A stretch of 64,000 nucleotides of DNA from Gigaspora rosea. Its lineage: Eukaryota; Glomeromycota; Glomeromycetes; Diversisporales; Gigasporaceae. Shown piece after piece: positions 12,070 through 23,539 of this stretch. The position numbers were made by a program, and so were the translations under genes. Each line of letters opens with the position of its first letter. The first letter of the stretch is position 1. Under the pieces are notes generated by a model that was not told where the DNA came from, ran no database searches, and worked only from the letters and a program-made list of their open reading frames with translations. The stretch spans positions 1-64,000 of the forward strand of contig QKWP01001941.1 of assembly GCA_003550325.1 (NCBI GenBank). The letters run 5' to 3'.

Positions 12070-12232
12070 TTTTCGTTTCCCTGAATCTTTTCTGCTTCAT
12101 CCAGTAAATTACCTAACTCTCCGGAAATTACATCGCTATTTTCGAACCTTCAGTCTGGGGACAGCGATATAGTTGCTGGAGAGTTCCGTAATTTACCGGA
12201 AGAAACAGAAAAGATTTCGGGAAACGAGAAAA
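12070..12232. mobile_element. Foldback MITE, copy 2
   Basis: Same family as 11322-11465. The arms include CCAGTAAATTACCTAACTCT and its partner AGAGTTCCGTAATTTACCGG, with TTTCGTTTCCC and GGGAAACGAGAA at the tips. The loop differs from copy 1, so the two are not a simple local duplication. Confidence 0.75.
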
Positions 12233-12409
12233 TTTTAGAATTAATGATACTTTTCTGATCAAAGTCACGTTAAACTTCTCTGTTTGGTCTGTTATCCGAC
12301 AAACTCATATGATCATGAAAATATTTCCTCTTCATGTGTTATGACGTAATCATGTTTATTCAAATTAAAACTCAACTACCAATCATGATCATAAATTGCC
12401 GGATAACAC

Positions 12410-12527
12410 CAATATTGGGCAAATTGTCGAATACGGTAATTTGGCAAATGATTGGCTACACTCGCCGCAGAGCGGCATGTGATCATTTGCCAAATTACTG
12501 TAAATCGACAATTTTTGCCCAATATTG
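12410..12527. mobile_element. Palindromic MITE in the right part of the carrier
   Basis: The arms are CAATATTGGGCAAATTGTCG and, inward from the right, CAATATTGGGCAAAAATTGT; both continue into TAATTTGGCAAATGAT. The centre is the GC-rich CTCGCCGCAGAGCGG. This palindrome produces long but meaningless open frames on both strands. Confidence 0.75.
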
Positions 12528-12686
12528 TATACATATTGATCAGCACATAATATCCGGATAAAAAATTGGATTTATAACAGCTAAAATAAAAATCCGGATT
12601 TATTATCCGCTTTACAAAATAAAATCCGCTATCCTTTTTATATCCGGATACATCCGGGCTTTGTAATCCGAATCCAAGCACTACAA

Positions 12687-13084
12687 CCTACGACATTTAT
12701 TACGGCTCACAACAGTAAATCACTTGTAATTCAACGGGTTGCGACAGCTGTAACGTAATTGAGTTAGCACCGCCACATATATGTCCACACCTCTAGATCT
12801 AACGTAAAGTAGTCTTGGACGAAAACATTTCCAGTTACTTCACCGACAGTAAAATTTCTCACAGTCCAATAAACGGTCATATATTTTGTCTTCTAAACAA
12901 AATCGGGTGAAGAGATGATTCTTTTTTGATGCTTTTACATGGTGAATAATAACATTCGTTCGAAGCTAAGAATGACGGCGATATTTTATTAGTGAAACGT
13001 TACATTCCCAACAAGTACATAAACAAGTTACTCGGTTGCATCAGCCAAATCAAACGAATGTCTACCATGATTAGTCAACCGGAT
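12687..13084. other. Gene-free stretch
   Basis: I see no gene or clear repeat in this roughly 400-bp stretch. Confidence 0.5.
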
Positions 13085-13212
13085 CTACAAGAAATCTAGA
13101 AAAAATGCAAATCTGTGATTGGCTAGAAATAATTTTTAGCCAATCATGTATTGGCATTTTTTTTCTAGATTTCTGATTTCCGTGTGGTGCACGGAATTTG
13201 CAAAAAGCACTG
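13085..13212. mobile_element. Truncated copy of the 27.2-kb TA-MITE
   Basis: The blocks ATGCAAATCTGTG, TTGGCATTTTTT and TAGATTTCTGATTTCCGTG are shared with 27176-27322. The right end keeps GCACTG followed by TA; the left terminal repeat is missing, so this copy is truncated. Confidence 0.7.
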
Positions 13213-13214
13213 TA

Positions 13215-13370
13215 AATTATATATCATCTATGCCAACTTAAACTTAATCGAATCAGCCGAAAATGATAACAGTTGTAATCTTCAATCATTATCCTGGCAC
13301 GGTTGTTGTCTTCCAGTATAAAACCTTGTGATTGGAACACGGGAGCGTATCCACTGCGCTATCGGCCAGT
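13215..13370 (-). mobile_element. Partial SINE, same family as 3.55-4.04 kb
   Basis: Read on minus from 13370 it has GATAGCGCAGTGGATACG (A-box-like), AAGGTTTTATACTGGAAGAC (weak B-box) and then GCCAGGATAATGATTGAAGA, matching the body of the 3.55-4.04 kb SINE. It is shorter, and I see no flanking duplication because MITEs abut both sides. Confidence 0.6.
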
Positions 13371-13371
13371 A

Positions 13372-13549
13372 ACAGTAAAATCTCGCAATAGTCGCATGCT
13401 AAAATAAGATGATTTGTGTGTCTATTGTGAGAATGTGACTAATACGAGTAAAAATTTCTATATAGTATATATAATAAGAACAAAAATTAAAATGTCTATA
13501 GTGAGGTTGTGATTATTTCGAATATGGACTACTGCGAGATTTTACTGTT
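13372..13549. mobile_element. TA-type MITE, ends ACAGTAAAATCTCGC
   Basis: The left end is ACAGTAAAATCTCGCAATAG; the right end read inward is ACAGTAAAATCTCGCAGTAG. Interior arms also pair (CTATTGTGAGAATGTGACTA with the partner around 13490-13520). TA dinucleotides flank it. Size and ends fit a Tc1/mariner-derived MITE. Confidence 0.75.
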
Positions 13550-15358
13550 TAAAAGATCCATAAAATCTAAACGTAAAAACACATACGTACGTATGTACGT
13601 AATTGGAATTAAAAAGTTTGTTATTAAAAAAGTTCCTGATTCGGGTCTCTCAACATTCCCATTTCATTTCCGATTTTAAAAATTTAAAACAATATGATTT
13701 TAACCTTAAATTATTTCTGAAACGCGCTATTTTTTTATTTCTAAACTCATCAATGCAAAAAATTATAATTTCTTGTCGTCTGTTCAATTTTTAAGTTGAT
13801 CCAAACAAATCAGGGAGTGAATTTTTTTTTAATAAAAAATAAAAATTTTTCTCGACCGTTATGTAATTATAAAACCGTAGCTTTTAATGAAAGAAATGAG
13901 CTTATATATTTTTAACACTAAAAGTCGCCATTTACCAAGTTTGGATTTACCCTATTTAAAATAAAGCAATAAATCGATTATTTAGATATGTCATTTAAAT
14001 AGACTGAGCTAAACCGTAAAATTTCATATTGCGGCGAATTTTATGAAATACCTCAAAATCTGAACATTTGACTAATATGAAATACAGATTTTTGTTGCAT
14101 TTCCTAGGTTAAGATGCGTTGTTATGATAAATTTGTATGTCTAATGAAGTGCGTTGAGCATTGGAAAAATGGATTAGTCTGACTATAGTGTCGTGGGTTA
14201 ATTAGTGACTTTCGTCACTTAATAGTCCAAGCCAAATAGTAGGCACTAAACCTTTTTGATGTTAACGATACCACGTTTATTAAATATGGGTAAGTGTTTT
14301 TTTTTTATTAATTACTTGGTCGATTGTTTTCATAAAAAAGAAGGCATGATTCTTATTATTTTGCTTTGACTCGGGTTATTACATCATAATTTAATCATAC
14401 TACAGTACTGCTGTATGCATATTACCGATCCTTATGTGATGCATAAATTATCAAACTTCCCCGTTCTGGGGCCCAATCATTACGTGAGCACGTGATGATC
14501 GATCGCTTCGAACTTCCACCGCACGAGAAGATAAATATAAGATTATCGATACTTGGAATTTTTTTTTATTATTTTTTATTTTTATTTTATTTTATGCTTA
14601 CGTCTCTTTCTTTTATGGTTTCAGAGATCCAAATCGATCCATTTCACCAAATACAGTACAACGTATACTTACTTCCACGTCTAAACAATTTTTTCGCCTT
14701 GTAAAAAAAATTTCCGGATTTTTACGTTATTTCTTTTTCTTCATACTTTTTATGAAAATTCCGTGAATCTGCAACATTCTAAAGCCGTGAATATGCAATA
14801 TTTAATGGAATAAAACACGGAACAACTTTTTTTTATAGGCATTGGTTCCTTATATGAAATTTTGTAACTAAAATTTAATTTTGAGAACAAATACATGATT
14901 TTATGACCGAATTTTAGCATAACAAAATATTATGATACGTACATATCAATATGTAAAATTTAAGGTTGTACATACTCAGTCTACTGTATTATTAATTCGT
15001 TATATGATATTTCGCATATTACAGTATTGTAGCATCAACTTAAGCATATTGTAACTTATACGTACAGTACGTGGTACTATTTAAGTTGAGAAGTGGCATA
15101 CGGTTTATAAAATGATTTAAAAATATTTTAACAACATTCGGATCAATTGCTAAGCCATTTGGCTAAATTAACTAGTGGATTTCCAAATATTTCTGGTATG
15201 TTTATATATTTACTGTATATATGTTTATACAAATAAAAAAACAAAAAATAATACAAAAAATAATACAATTGTTTTCGAAGGCTGATTTATTGATAGAATT
15301 TTTTTTTTGCAAGCTTTAAAGGGATATTGTTAGTTCAATTTGATATTCTCGCTTAGAA
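13550..15358. other. Gene-free stretch upstream of the channel gene
   Basis: No convincing gene. Short frames at 13603-13794 and 14492-14704 are low-complexity. A small hairpin AGTGACTTTCGTCACT lies at 14198-14220. The last few hundred bases must hold the promoter of the 15359 gene, but I see no TATA box close to its start. Confidence 0.5.
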
Positions 15359-18300
15359 ATGAGTTCAAGTTCTGAAGCTCAGCTAATTGAAGATCAAGAT
15401 CAAACAACGATTTTAATCAATGATACTCCACACAGAGGAAAAAAAATCAATAAATATGTTTTTTCACCAAATATGAAATATATTGCGACTTGGAATGATG
15501 ATGATAAATCAATTGTTGGATGGACCGTTTCAGAAGAACTTATTATCGAGCCTGATTATTCAATAGACACCAATCTTCTTAAAAATATCTTAAATACCGA
15601 CAAACTCGAAAATATATTAAGATACGCAAAATTTGAATTTTCAGGGTTAATAGGAGTCTCAAATTTTAAACATATTGCGCTATTTTTAAATGAAAGGAAT
15701 GGTCCTTATAATTTTGGTCAGTTAATTAAATTAATAAATCATTCATGTTTTTTTATTACATTTATACAATTTATAATAATAAATTTAATTTCATATTAAT
15801 TTCATAGAAATCATTGACATTACAACTAAGTCAAGGCAAATATTGAAAGCTCAAGGTTTAAAAGGAAAGATAGATCATAGCCAAAATATAACCTTTCTTG
15901 AAAATGACGATCTGGTAGTTATCAAAGGAGAACCAGTTTATCGAGCATATATCTTTTCAAGATCAAATAAACAATGGAAATGCAAGGATAGCATTGAACT
16001 TAAAAAATATAATCAAGCGATTATTTTCAAGGATGGAAAATTATTGTTACTTTTTGATATACCTTTTATAATCAGGCAATGGAACTTAATAACTCGAAAA
16101 TTTGAAGCGCAATATATATTAAATTGGAATCTCAAACAAAAAAAGGGTTTCTTAAACATAGAATTTAACAGTGATAAAACATTATTAGCAGTGTCTGGTT
16201 CACAAGAAAAAAGAAATAAGCAAAAGTTTTGCTTAGTTTATGTTTATTCAACAGAATCTGGTCTAATGATTGCAAGTAGTAAGTATTTGATATATCAGAT
16301 ATAGAGTTATATATTTATAAGTATTTATAAGTAGCAAGGTTACTAATTTTATTTTAATCATTTAGGAAAATTTAATGATACTTACAGTCACAATTTTAGA
16401 TTTATCGGATTAAGAGAAGAAGAACGTTTGTTTTTTTCTGGTCCACAATTTGATACGCAGATTTATAACTCTTATATTTTGAATCCTAACACTCATACAC
16501 TTGATAAGCCTCCAGACAGTCATGTTTTACGTGATATTTACCCCGTTAATTTTGATACTTATTGCGCAGAAAGTTCCAAGATTAGTCCATATGGTAGTCC
16601 ATACTCTATCGTTTTAAATATTATCTCTGATTACATTATAAATATTAACAATAATAATTTGTCGATTCAAAGACTATCTCAAAATGATAATTGGATTAAT
16701 TATTTAAAACTTAAAGAGGCTTATATGGGTGAAACATTTTATAACGTAAAGGAAATCAAACAATTTATAAAAACCACTTTAGATAAATGTAAATCAAATC
16801 AAATCTTAATTCAGAATTACACTCATGAATATAAGGAATATTCTTGTGCATCATATAATTGGATTATTGAAACTACTGTTCATAATTTGGAAAAAAATGA
16901 GTATTATGTGAGTTTAAAAGCCCGACTCGATACTGATGAGGAAATTGATGGAAAAGGAATATTTTTTTTCGAAGATAAAGATGGTTATATTTTAGAAATT
17001 AAAGTGTTTGGTAATGGTGATATATTATTGGTTTTCTCTACTAAAGATCTTTCTGGTATACAGATTTGGTCATTAGATTTAGATTCTGAAGAAAATAAAA
17101 TTAAATTCATTTATAGTTGGTATGATCGATTTAAACCAGAAAAAGTAGAGACTGAATCAATAATTAGACTTCTTACTTTTTTTAATGATAAATCGGGTGG
17201 CATGAAAAATTTACCACCCCCAGCTTTTGATAAACTTATATTTGAATCATTCGGTTACGTATCTTGGATAACTGAAGATGTCTTAATCCACGGGATGAAT
17301 AATGTATCAATGCTAAAATTATATTCAAAAGATATGATCTATGAGTTAATACGAAGGAAAGATGATGAACATCTTTTGGAATTGCTTGATAATTGTTTGA
17401 CACACAGTTTAGAATTACTTAGGAATGGCGAAATTCATAACTTTATTATGTTAACAGATCAAATCACTTCTACATTAGTAAGATTAGAAAACTATAATGA
17501 AAATTTAAGAGCTACAGAAAGATTTTTATCTAAAATTAATCTTTTGGTCCCTGATAACTATGAAACGGCTATAGATAGTTCTTCTTTATCATATCATCTT
17601 AAATTTTGTGGTAATTATAATGTTCATGAATTATTTAGCACTTCATTTTTTGACAAATTAGTATTCTGGATTTTTGAAAAAAAAAGTATTTTAAAAAATT
17701 CTTATCCTCAAATTAATAAGATTTTAGCATTTCCTTTCTTTTTTTATTCATTTTATTTTAGTACTCATCCTCAAAAAACCATTAAGCTAATAATTCCTTT
17801 ATCGAATTTTGCTGTTTATTCCAAAGATTACCTTTTCTTTGAGTTATTTTATTTACAAGATAATTCTTTTACCTTACTGGAAGCACCCGATTATTATAGA
17901 TATTGGAACATTAAAGCTCTTATAAATTTCAAATGGAACACTTATGGAAGGCAATACTATATAATAATATGGATAATATATTCAATTTTTATGTGTAGTT
18001 TTTTAATAGTTTCAACAATTGCAGAGGATATTTCTTGGAATAATACAAAGATACTTTTACTAGCTACTATTATTTTTGGACTTCTTCATTTTAGTTTTGA
18101 AATTCGTCACTTTATTCATAGACCAATGTCTTATATTTCTAGTCCTTGGAATTGGTTTGGTATATATATTTATATTCTATATATTTAATTTATTTAATCT
18201 ATTTAATTTATTCATTTAATTTATTTAATATTTATTTAATCTATTTAATTTATTTATTTAATTTATTTAATTTATTTAATATTTATTTAATTTATTTAAT

Positions 18301-19617
18301 TTATTTAATATAATTTATTTAATTTGATTGGTAATGAATATATAATACTGTAATACGTACCTTAAATGTCTTAAACTTATTTTTTGAAATTTAAATTTAA
18401 TTTTATAGATCTTGCTGCAATATTACTTCCAACAATAACTTCATATATATGGCTATGTTATGAAATTCCTCCAATCTGGATTTTATCTACTGCTGCATTT
18501 TTACTTGAAATTAAATTTTTATTATTTTTTCGTGTTTTGGCATATTTTGGAACTTATTTTGCAATTATGATTGGGGTAGCACAAAAAATATTTTCCTTTC
18601 TTATTATTTTATCTATTTTGATTTTAGCTTTTGCCCATTCTTTTCATCTTTTATTAAGGCCTACTACTAAATATTCTTATAATCAGCCAAGTTCTACTAA
18701 TGATTCTAACAATCCCTGGAATCTTGTTCCAACTTATGATATTGTTTCTTCTAATGGCACGATTGAAGGGTCATCAGTTATTGAAGCTCCTAGTAATAAT
18801 ACAAATTTATTTTCAACATTTGGTACTTCTATTTTAGCTGTATACTTTATGTTAACAGGTACTAAATTAATTTTGTAAATTTAAAATATGTATATATGTG
18901 TGCTAATAAAAATTTAATTTTTAGGCGATACGAATGCAGTTTCTTCATGGGGTTTAACTACCAATTGGGCTTTGTCGATTTTTTTGGTTTTATTTTCATT
19001 TTTTACAACAATTTATTTATTAAACTTGTTTATTGGATTACTTTCAATGGCTATTGTAGAAACAAATAACGAAGAATCCTTTTTACAATTAAGAGGAGAG
19101 GTAAAATTTTTATTTATAAAAAAAATATCATTTTATTTAAAATTTACTTATATTTTTATTTTTAGATATTGTCTGAAATTGAGCTTTTTTGGATGTTGCC
19201 CTATCAAAGAAGAAAAACAAACTGGTTTCCAAATATTTTGTACTTATTTTACCTTTTATTTGATTAGTTATATCTTATTTATACATGCTAACATACAGTA
19301 ATTATCATCATCGTCATAATGTTAATAACTATGATAACATTTGCAGATATTATGAAGCCTCAGTTAATGAACTTAAAAAATATGTTAAGAAACTAAAAGC
19401 TACTGAAAATGAAAAAGAAGAATATCCACTATACTTTGCCTCTGTAATCTTAGCAATTGTTCAATATGAAGACTTTAAAATAGATCAATCATTTAAGAAT
19501 CAGATAAACGATACAATAAAATCTCGAATAGATGAAACACTAAAAGATCAAATGGATGTTTTAAAGAATTCGATAGATAAAATTAACAAAATATATGAAT
19601 CTATTGAGAAAACTTAA
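15359..19617 (+). CDS. Ion-transport-domain protein with propeller-like N-terminus
   Basis: Seven exons join in frame to 1197 codons: 15359-15716, 15808-16278, 16366-18159, 18409-18858, 18925-19100, 19166-19239 and 19347-19617. All introns are GT-AG and short (65-249 bp). Residues 1 to about 790 are soluble and resemble a degenerate beta-propeller (SPNMKYIATWNDDDKSIVGW recalls WD-like blades). The C-terminal part has six hydrophobic segments from about residue 805 to 1062: S1 YIIIWIIYSIFMC, S2 ILLLATIIFGLL, S3 LAAILLPTITSYIW, S4-S5 through FFRVLAYFGTYFAIMIGVAQ, a pore-loop-like stretch LAVYFMLTGDTNAVSS, and S6 LNLFIGLLSMAIVETNNE. This layout is that of TRP/polycystin-type Ion_trans proteins. 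The tail is charged and probably coiled (ELKKYVKKLKATENEKEE). It probably forms a cation channel with a sensing N-terminus; ligand and membrane are unknown. The ATG at 15359 is the first Met of the open frame. A decayed paralogue lies at 57.4-61.7 kb. Confidence 0.85.
18181..18322. repeat. ATTTAATTT microsatellite in intron 3 of the channel gene
   Basis: An imperfect run of ATTTAATTT, TATTTAATC and similar 5-9-mers fills most of the third intron, making it the longest of the gene (249 bp). Confidence 0.9.
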
Positions 19618-19789
19618 GTTTACAACTAGGATTATTATAATAGAATAATATAATCATAAATTTTGATTAGATATACATAGTAGATAGCTATTATACAATT
19701 ATTTTATAAAATTTTGCCATGTGTCTATGATTGGTTTTATTTTTTATTAGAAATAATTATTTATAAATATTAATGTTTTTTTTTTTAAT

Positions 19790-20520
19790 TTCTTCATTAA
19801 CAAACTTAACAAAGAATTTTTTATTTGTCAAATTTAGCTGTATAGTAGAAGCTTCTAAATTTGTTTGAATTCTATGAATTCATAGGTTTCAAACAAAAAT
19901 TTTTTATCGGATTTAGTTGTGTAGTTATTGAGATATTTTTGCTCAAACTTTGAAAAAAATTTGGCGCATCTTTTATTTGTTTAATTTTTAAAATCTTGAG
20001 CAAAAATATGTTGACAACAACCTGACTAAATTCAATAAAACTTTCTATATAAATTTTATAAATTCATTGAATTCAAATAAAAAAATTTTTGTTGAGTTAG
20101 TTAAGCTTGTTGTTTAGGTTACTTTGCTCAAAATTAGTAAAAAATTTCGCGCTACTTCTAACAGGCGTTCTGATACTTTTTTTAAACTTTGGACAAAGAT
20201 ATCTTGACAATTACTTAACTAATTTCGGCTAAAATTTTTATTTGAACTTTATAAGTCCATAGAATTCAAAAAATAAGTTTTATTGAATTTAGTCAGGTGG
20301 TTGTCGAGATATCTTCGTTCAATGTCTTAAAAAAAAAAAATTAAATACTTAATCAAAATAGAATCTGCGCCAAATTTTTCCCGAACTTTGGGCGAATATC
20401 TCAACAATAATCAGACCAAATTCTATGAAATTTTTATTATGCACTCATAGAAATCAAATAAACAAATTTTTTTGAATTTAGTCAGGTAGTTGTCAAGATA
20501 TCTTGTTTTGATTTTTTGAA
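19790..20520. repeat. Alternating inverted-repeat array 1
   Basis: Units of about 100 bp occur in alternating orientation. The forward core reads TTTAGTCAGGTGGTTGTC then GAGATATCTTCGTTCAA (around 20285-20320 and 20470-20500); the reverse core reads AAAGATATCTTGACAA then TTACTTAACTAA (20195-20225). Each pair is separated by a complementary block with GAATTCA. It starts just downstream of the channel gene. It is related to the arrays at 37.6, 55.0 and 30.65 kb. Confidence 0.75.
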
Positions 20521-20626
20521 AATATTATTTTTACTTAGGCTATGAACATCACGAATCTGATTGGATCGGATCAGTGATCATAGACTTTTACGAACGCTAT
20601 TTGAACAAATTTTCAAGAAAAAAATG

Positions 20627-20881
20627 CCGTATTTTTCGTGTAATAACGTAATTCAAAAATCTTATCACTCGAAAATATGATACACGACTTCGAAATTACG
20701 CCCATGCGCGTTTTGAAGTAGCGCGTGTGTTTGGGTCAATGCAAATTAACCGATTACATAAATGTCTTCATATTTCATGCTATCTATCTTTAACTCAAAA
20801 TAACCTATATTTGCGTGTTCAAAATAACGCACATCTACTCAAAATAACGCATAGATGGACATTATTACGCGAAAATACAGT
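20627..20881. mobile_element. MITE with CGTATTTTCGCG-type ends, copy 1
   Basis: The left end is CCGTATTTTTCGTGTAATAA; the right end read inward is ACTGTATTTTCGCGTAATAA. Inside, the motif AAAATAACGCA repeats. The same terminal family occurs at 53224-53339. No frame. Confidence 0.7.
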
Positions 20882-23254
20882 AGGAAATTGAGTAAATTTT
20901 AATTAATAAAGTCCTATAATTATTACTAAGCATCTGAAAGATGTTTCATGTTCCTCCATCAGAAACTAGGAAAACTCTATCAATTTTAAAGATCTGTTTC
21001 TAATTGGTTTTTAATATATATAGTCCCATTTTCAATAACAAATAGAATAATTATTGTTACTCTCAAAACTAGAATAATGGATTATCCTAACCAATAGGAT
21101 TTATATCCACTAAAATTTGATCAACACATTTATTCTTTATGACTGCAATGTCATCTGATTGCTTGTTACATAATTCCAAAATGACTGATAACTTAAATAA
21201 ACTTAATAATTTTTTGTTGTCGGGATTGTCGGGATTTTTACTGTCGGATTTTTTTGTCGGGATTATGACCTGTCGGGATTTTAGCCGGCACCCCTCCTTA
21301 GAGTTATTTCGCTGCTATAAGATATTTTTGATTTTTACTTTTTTTTATATGTTCATTTTACCGGGGCATCAAAGGGGACGTTCGGTAAGTATGAAGACAG
21401 TACTTTACATTTGCAAGAAAAATTAGCACAAGCACCAACTTGAAGGAAGTTTAAAGTCAAGGCTATGAGGTACAACACGGCTATGTGGATTTTTTTTGTT
21501 TTATGAGTTAACAAAGACTTTCTTATTAAATAGGTTTTAGGACTTAATTGGCAAGGAAAGGTTTGGCCGACATATTATTATGATTATTAGGATAGTGTAA
21601 CCATGTGAAATATCACGTTAAACATTTTTATCTACATTTTTTATATCAAGTAAAAAAAATTTGCCTATATGATATATAATAAAGCAAAATAAATGAATTT
21701 ATAATATATTGATTATATCTTTCATCACTTTCAGCATTAATAGATCTATTAGCATTTTTAGCATCTTACCTTTGTGCTACGAAGAGGTCACGTTACAATA
21801 CCAATACTCATGTGATGTCGCAGTCCACTTATATCCCTTTGGGTTTCTTTGAATTTTTTAGAGTTACGATTATAAAAAGCAGCATAATAATTTTTTGGCG
21901 ATTATGACATAAAGCAAAGTGTTTAAACAAACTCTTTTTTACTCTACAATAAGTAGTTTTAACCAATCAGCGTTAATTCGATGAAAAAAAAAGATGTTCT
22001 GCACCTGCAATTCATTTGATAAGTTTTTTTTTGACCCAGACTATTTAAAATTTTATTTCCGATAATTGATTTAGGCGATTGAGAACACCCTTAATGTGAT
22101 TTGCAAATTTTAATCTTTAATTTTTACTAATTAGAGTTTCCAAATTCTTTAATTTCCCTCAAGTGTATATGGAAAATATGGAAACAGCTGTAATTAAAAT
22201 ACTTATGTCGTATAATTAGGAATAGAGATAAAGGACAAGGTGCATTTGTAAACTTAAAAAATTCATTGCAATTATAAAGTTGAGTGGTTATACATCTTTT
22301 TTTATTTACTATATAATTAAAATTATTTGATAAAAAATTTTTTGATAAAAAAATTATGCGTCAACCAATCAAACACGTGGCCAACTAATAGCTAATCGTT
22401 TTACTAATTGATGGAAATGTATGTAGAAGTGATAAGAGGTTTATTTTGTTGCAGGATCAAATAACTGTACCATCTATTATTAAAAGAAATAATTAGTATA
22501 CATAAACAATAATTTATTTAAAGCGGATAACTCATTATTTTGATAATAATGCTTACCAACAAAGTTATTACTACACATTACAGAGATCAATTCTTTAACT
22601 GCTTTTAATATTTATTTTAGCATCAGAACTTGTGGGAATAAAGTCAAGGAAACTATTAACAGTATTCTTGTTATATAAAATATAAGGTTCATAAAAAAGG
22701 TATCAGAATTATCAGAGATAATCCATAAATACTTCTACCAGATTCATCCAAAAAAATTGTTTTTAAAGCATGTTGAATCATGTATAGGTGAATAAAAAAC
22801 TAAAGGAGAAGGATGAGTTTTATTAGGCATTTTCTTTATCCTTATCTTCTGAGCATACATAAGAAATAATTTAAATAATGCGATAAATGACATTATCTCA
22901 ACATTTTTGATATTACAAAAGCCTATTTTGAAACATTTATAAATGGTTGTTCTAAAATTTTGGAATTTCTTCTGGAATCACATGCGTTAGCTAGGTAATT
23001 TTATGTAAGTGTAAATTCAGGTGCCTAAAGTTGCAACTTCAATTGTTAAATTCAGGCACGATAGATACATAATTTTGCAAAATACAATAATTGAAGACAG
23101 AATAAATTTAAAACTTTTTTCAACAAAAAATTTGATTTTTATTAATATTGTACACGTTAATATTATACTGTTCACTAAATTATCTATAATTATTTTTTGT
23201 GTTTTATGTTTTGTAAAAAAAAAAAAAAAATACAGTATATGAATAATAAATTAA
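20882..23254. other. Gene-free stretch between channel and tyrosinase genes
   Basis: No gene is convincing. The longest plus frame (21139-21426) runs across the transposon end at 21219-21296 and has no family features. The rest is AT-rich. Confidence 0.5.
21219..21296. repeat. Subterminal TGTCGGGATT repeats, remnant transposon end
   Basis: Five spaced or fused copies of TGTCGGGATT or its shorter form are followed by TTAGCCGGCACCCCT. Read inward this is AGGGGTGCCGGCTAA plus tandem subterminal motifs, as at the end of a TIR element. The partner end is not found, so this is a remnant. Confidence 0.5.
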
Positions 23255-23385
23255 CAGTATAGTAACAGTATATTAACAGTTATGACAGTTAGTTATGACA
23301 GTTATGAACAGTTATGAACAGTTATAAAAATTATGAACAGTTAGTTATGAACAGTTATGAACAGTTATGAACAGTTATGAACAGT
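23255..23385. repeat. ACAGTTATGA minisatellite downstream of tyrosinase
   Basis: About ten copies of a 10-11-bp unit, ACAGTTATGA with variants ACAGTATATT and ACAGTTAGTT. The most regular run is at 23339-23383. It lies about 155 bp past the tyrosinase stop codon. Confidence 0.9.
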
Positions 23386-23539
23386 ATTTGAAAATCTACC
23401 ATTTTTTGAAAAATTTTGGTGCAAGCTAAATACTAAGGTACTTAATAATTAGAGCGTGCATTAGAGAAATTTTAATATACAGTAATTATAATTGTCCCAA
23501 TAAAGTAAAGAATTGAATGTCCTTGATAAAAAAAAAAAT

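Larger units (their letters stand above)
11191..12684. mobile_element. TIR element rich in ATCCGG, host to nested MITEs
   Basis: The left end is GTAGTGCTTGGATCCGGAT; the right end read inward is GTAGTGCTTGGATTCGGAT. The first and last 150 bp carry many ATCCGG or CCGGAT motifs, like the subterminal transposase-binding repeats of hAT elements. The flanks do not give a clean 8-bp duplication, so assignment to hAT rests on the TAGTGC end and the motif layout. Four smaller elements lie inside: two copies of one palindrome, a PIF-like MITE and a further palindrome. Without them the carrier would be about 0.7 kb. Confidence 0.65.

Noticed and set aside
12334-12681. Frames of 75 and 101 codons on opposite strands
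   Set aside because: They run through the palindrome at 12410-12527 and the ATCCGG-rich end of the carrier element; no protein features.
21139-21426. 95-codon plus frame
   Set aside because: It crosses the TGTCGGGATT transposon end and has no recognisable domain.
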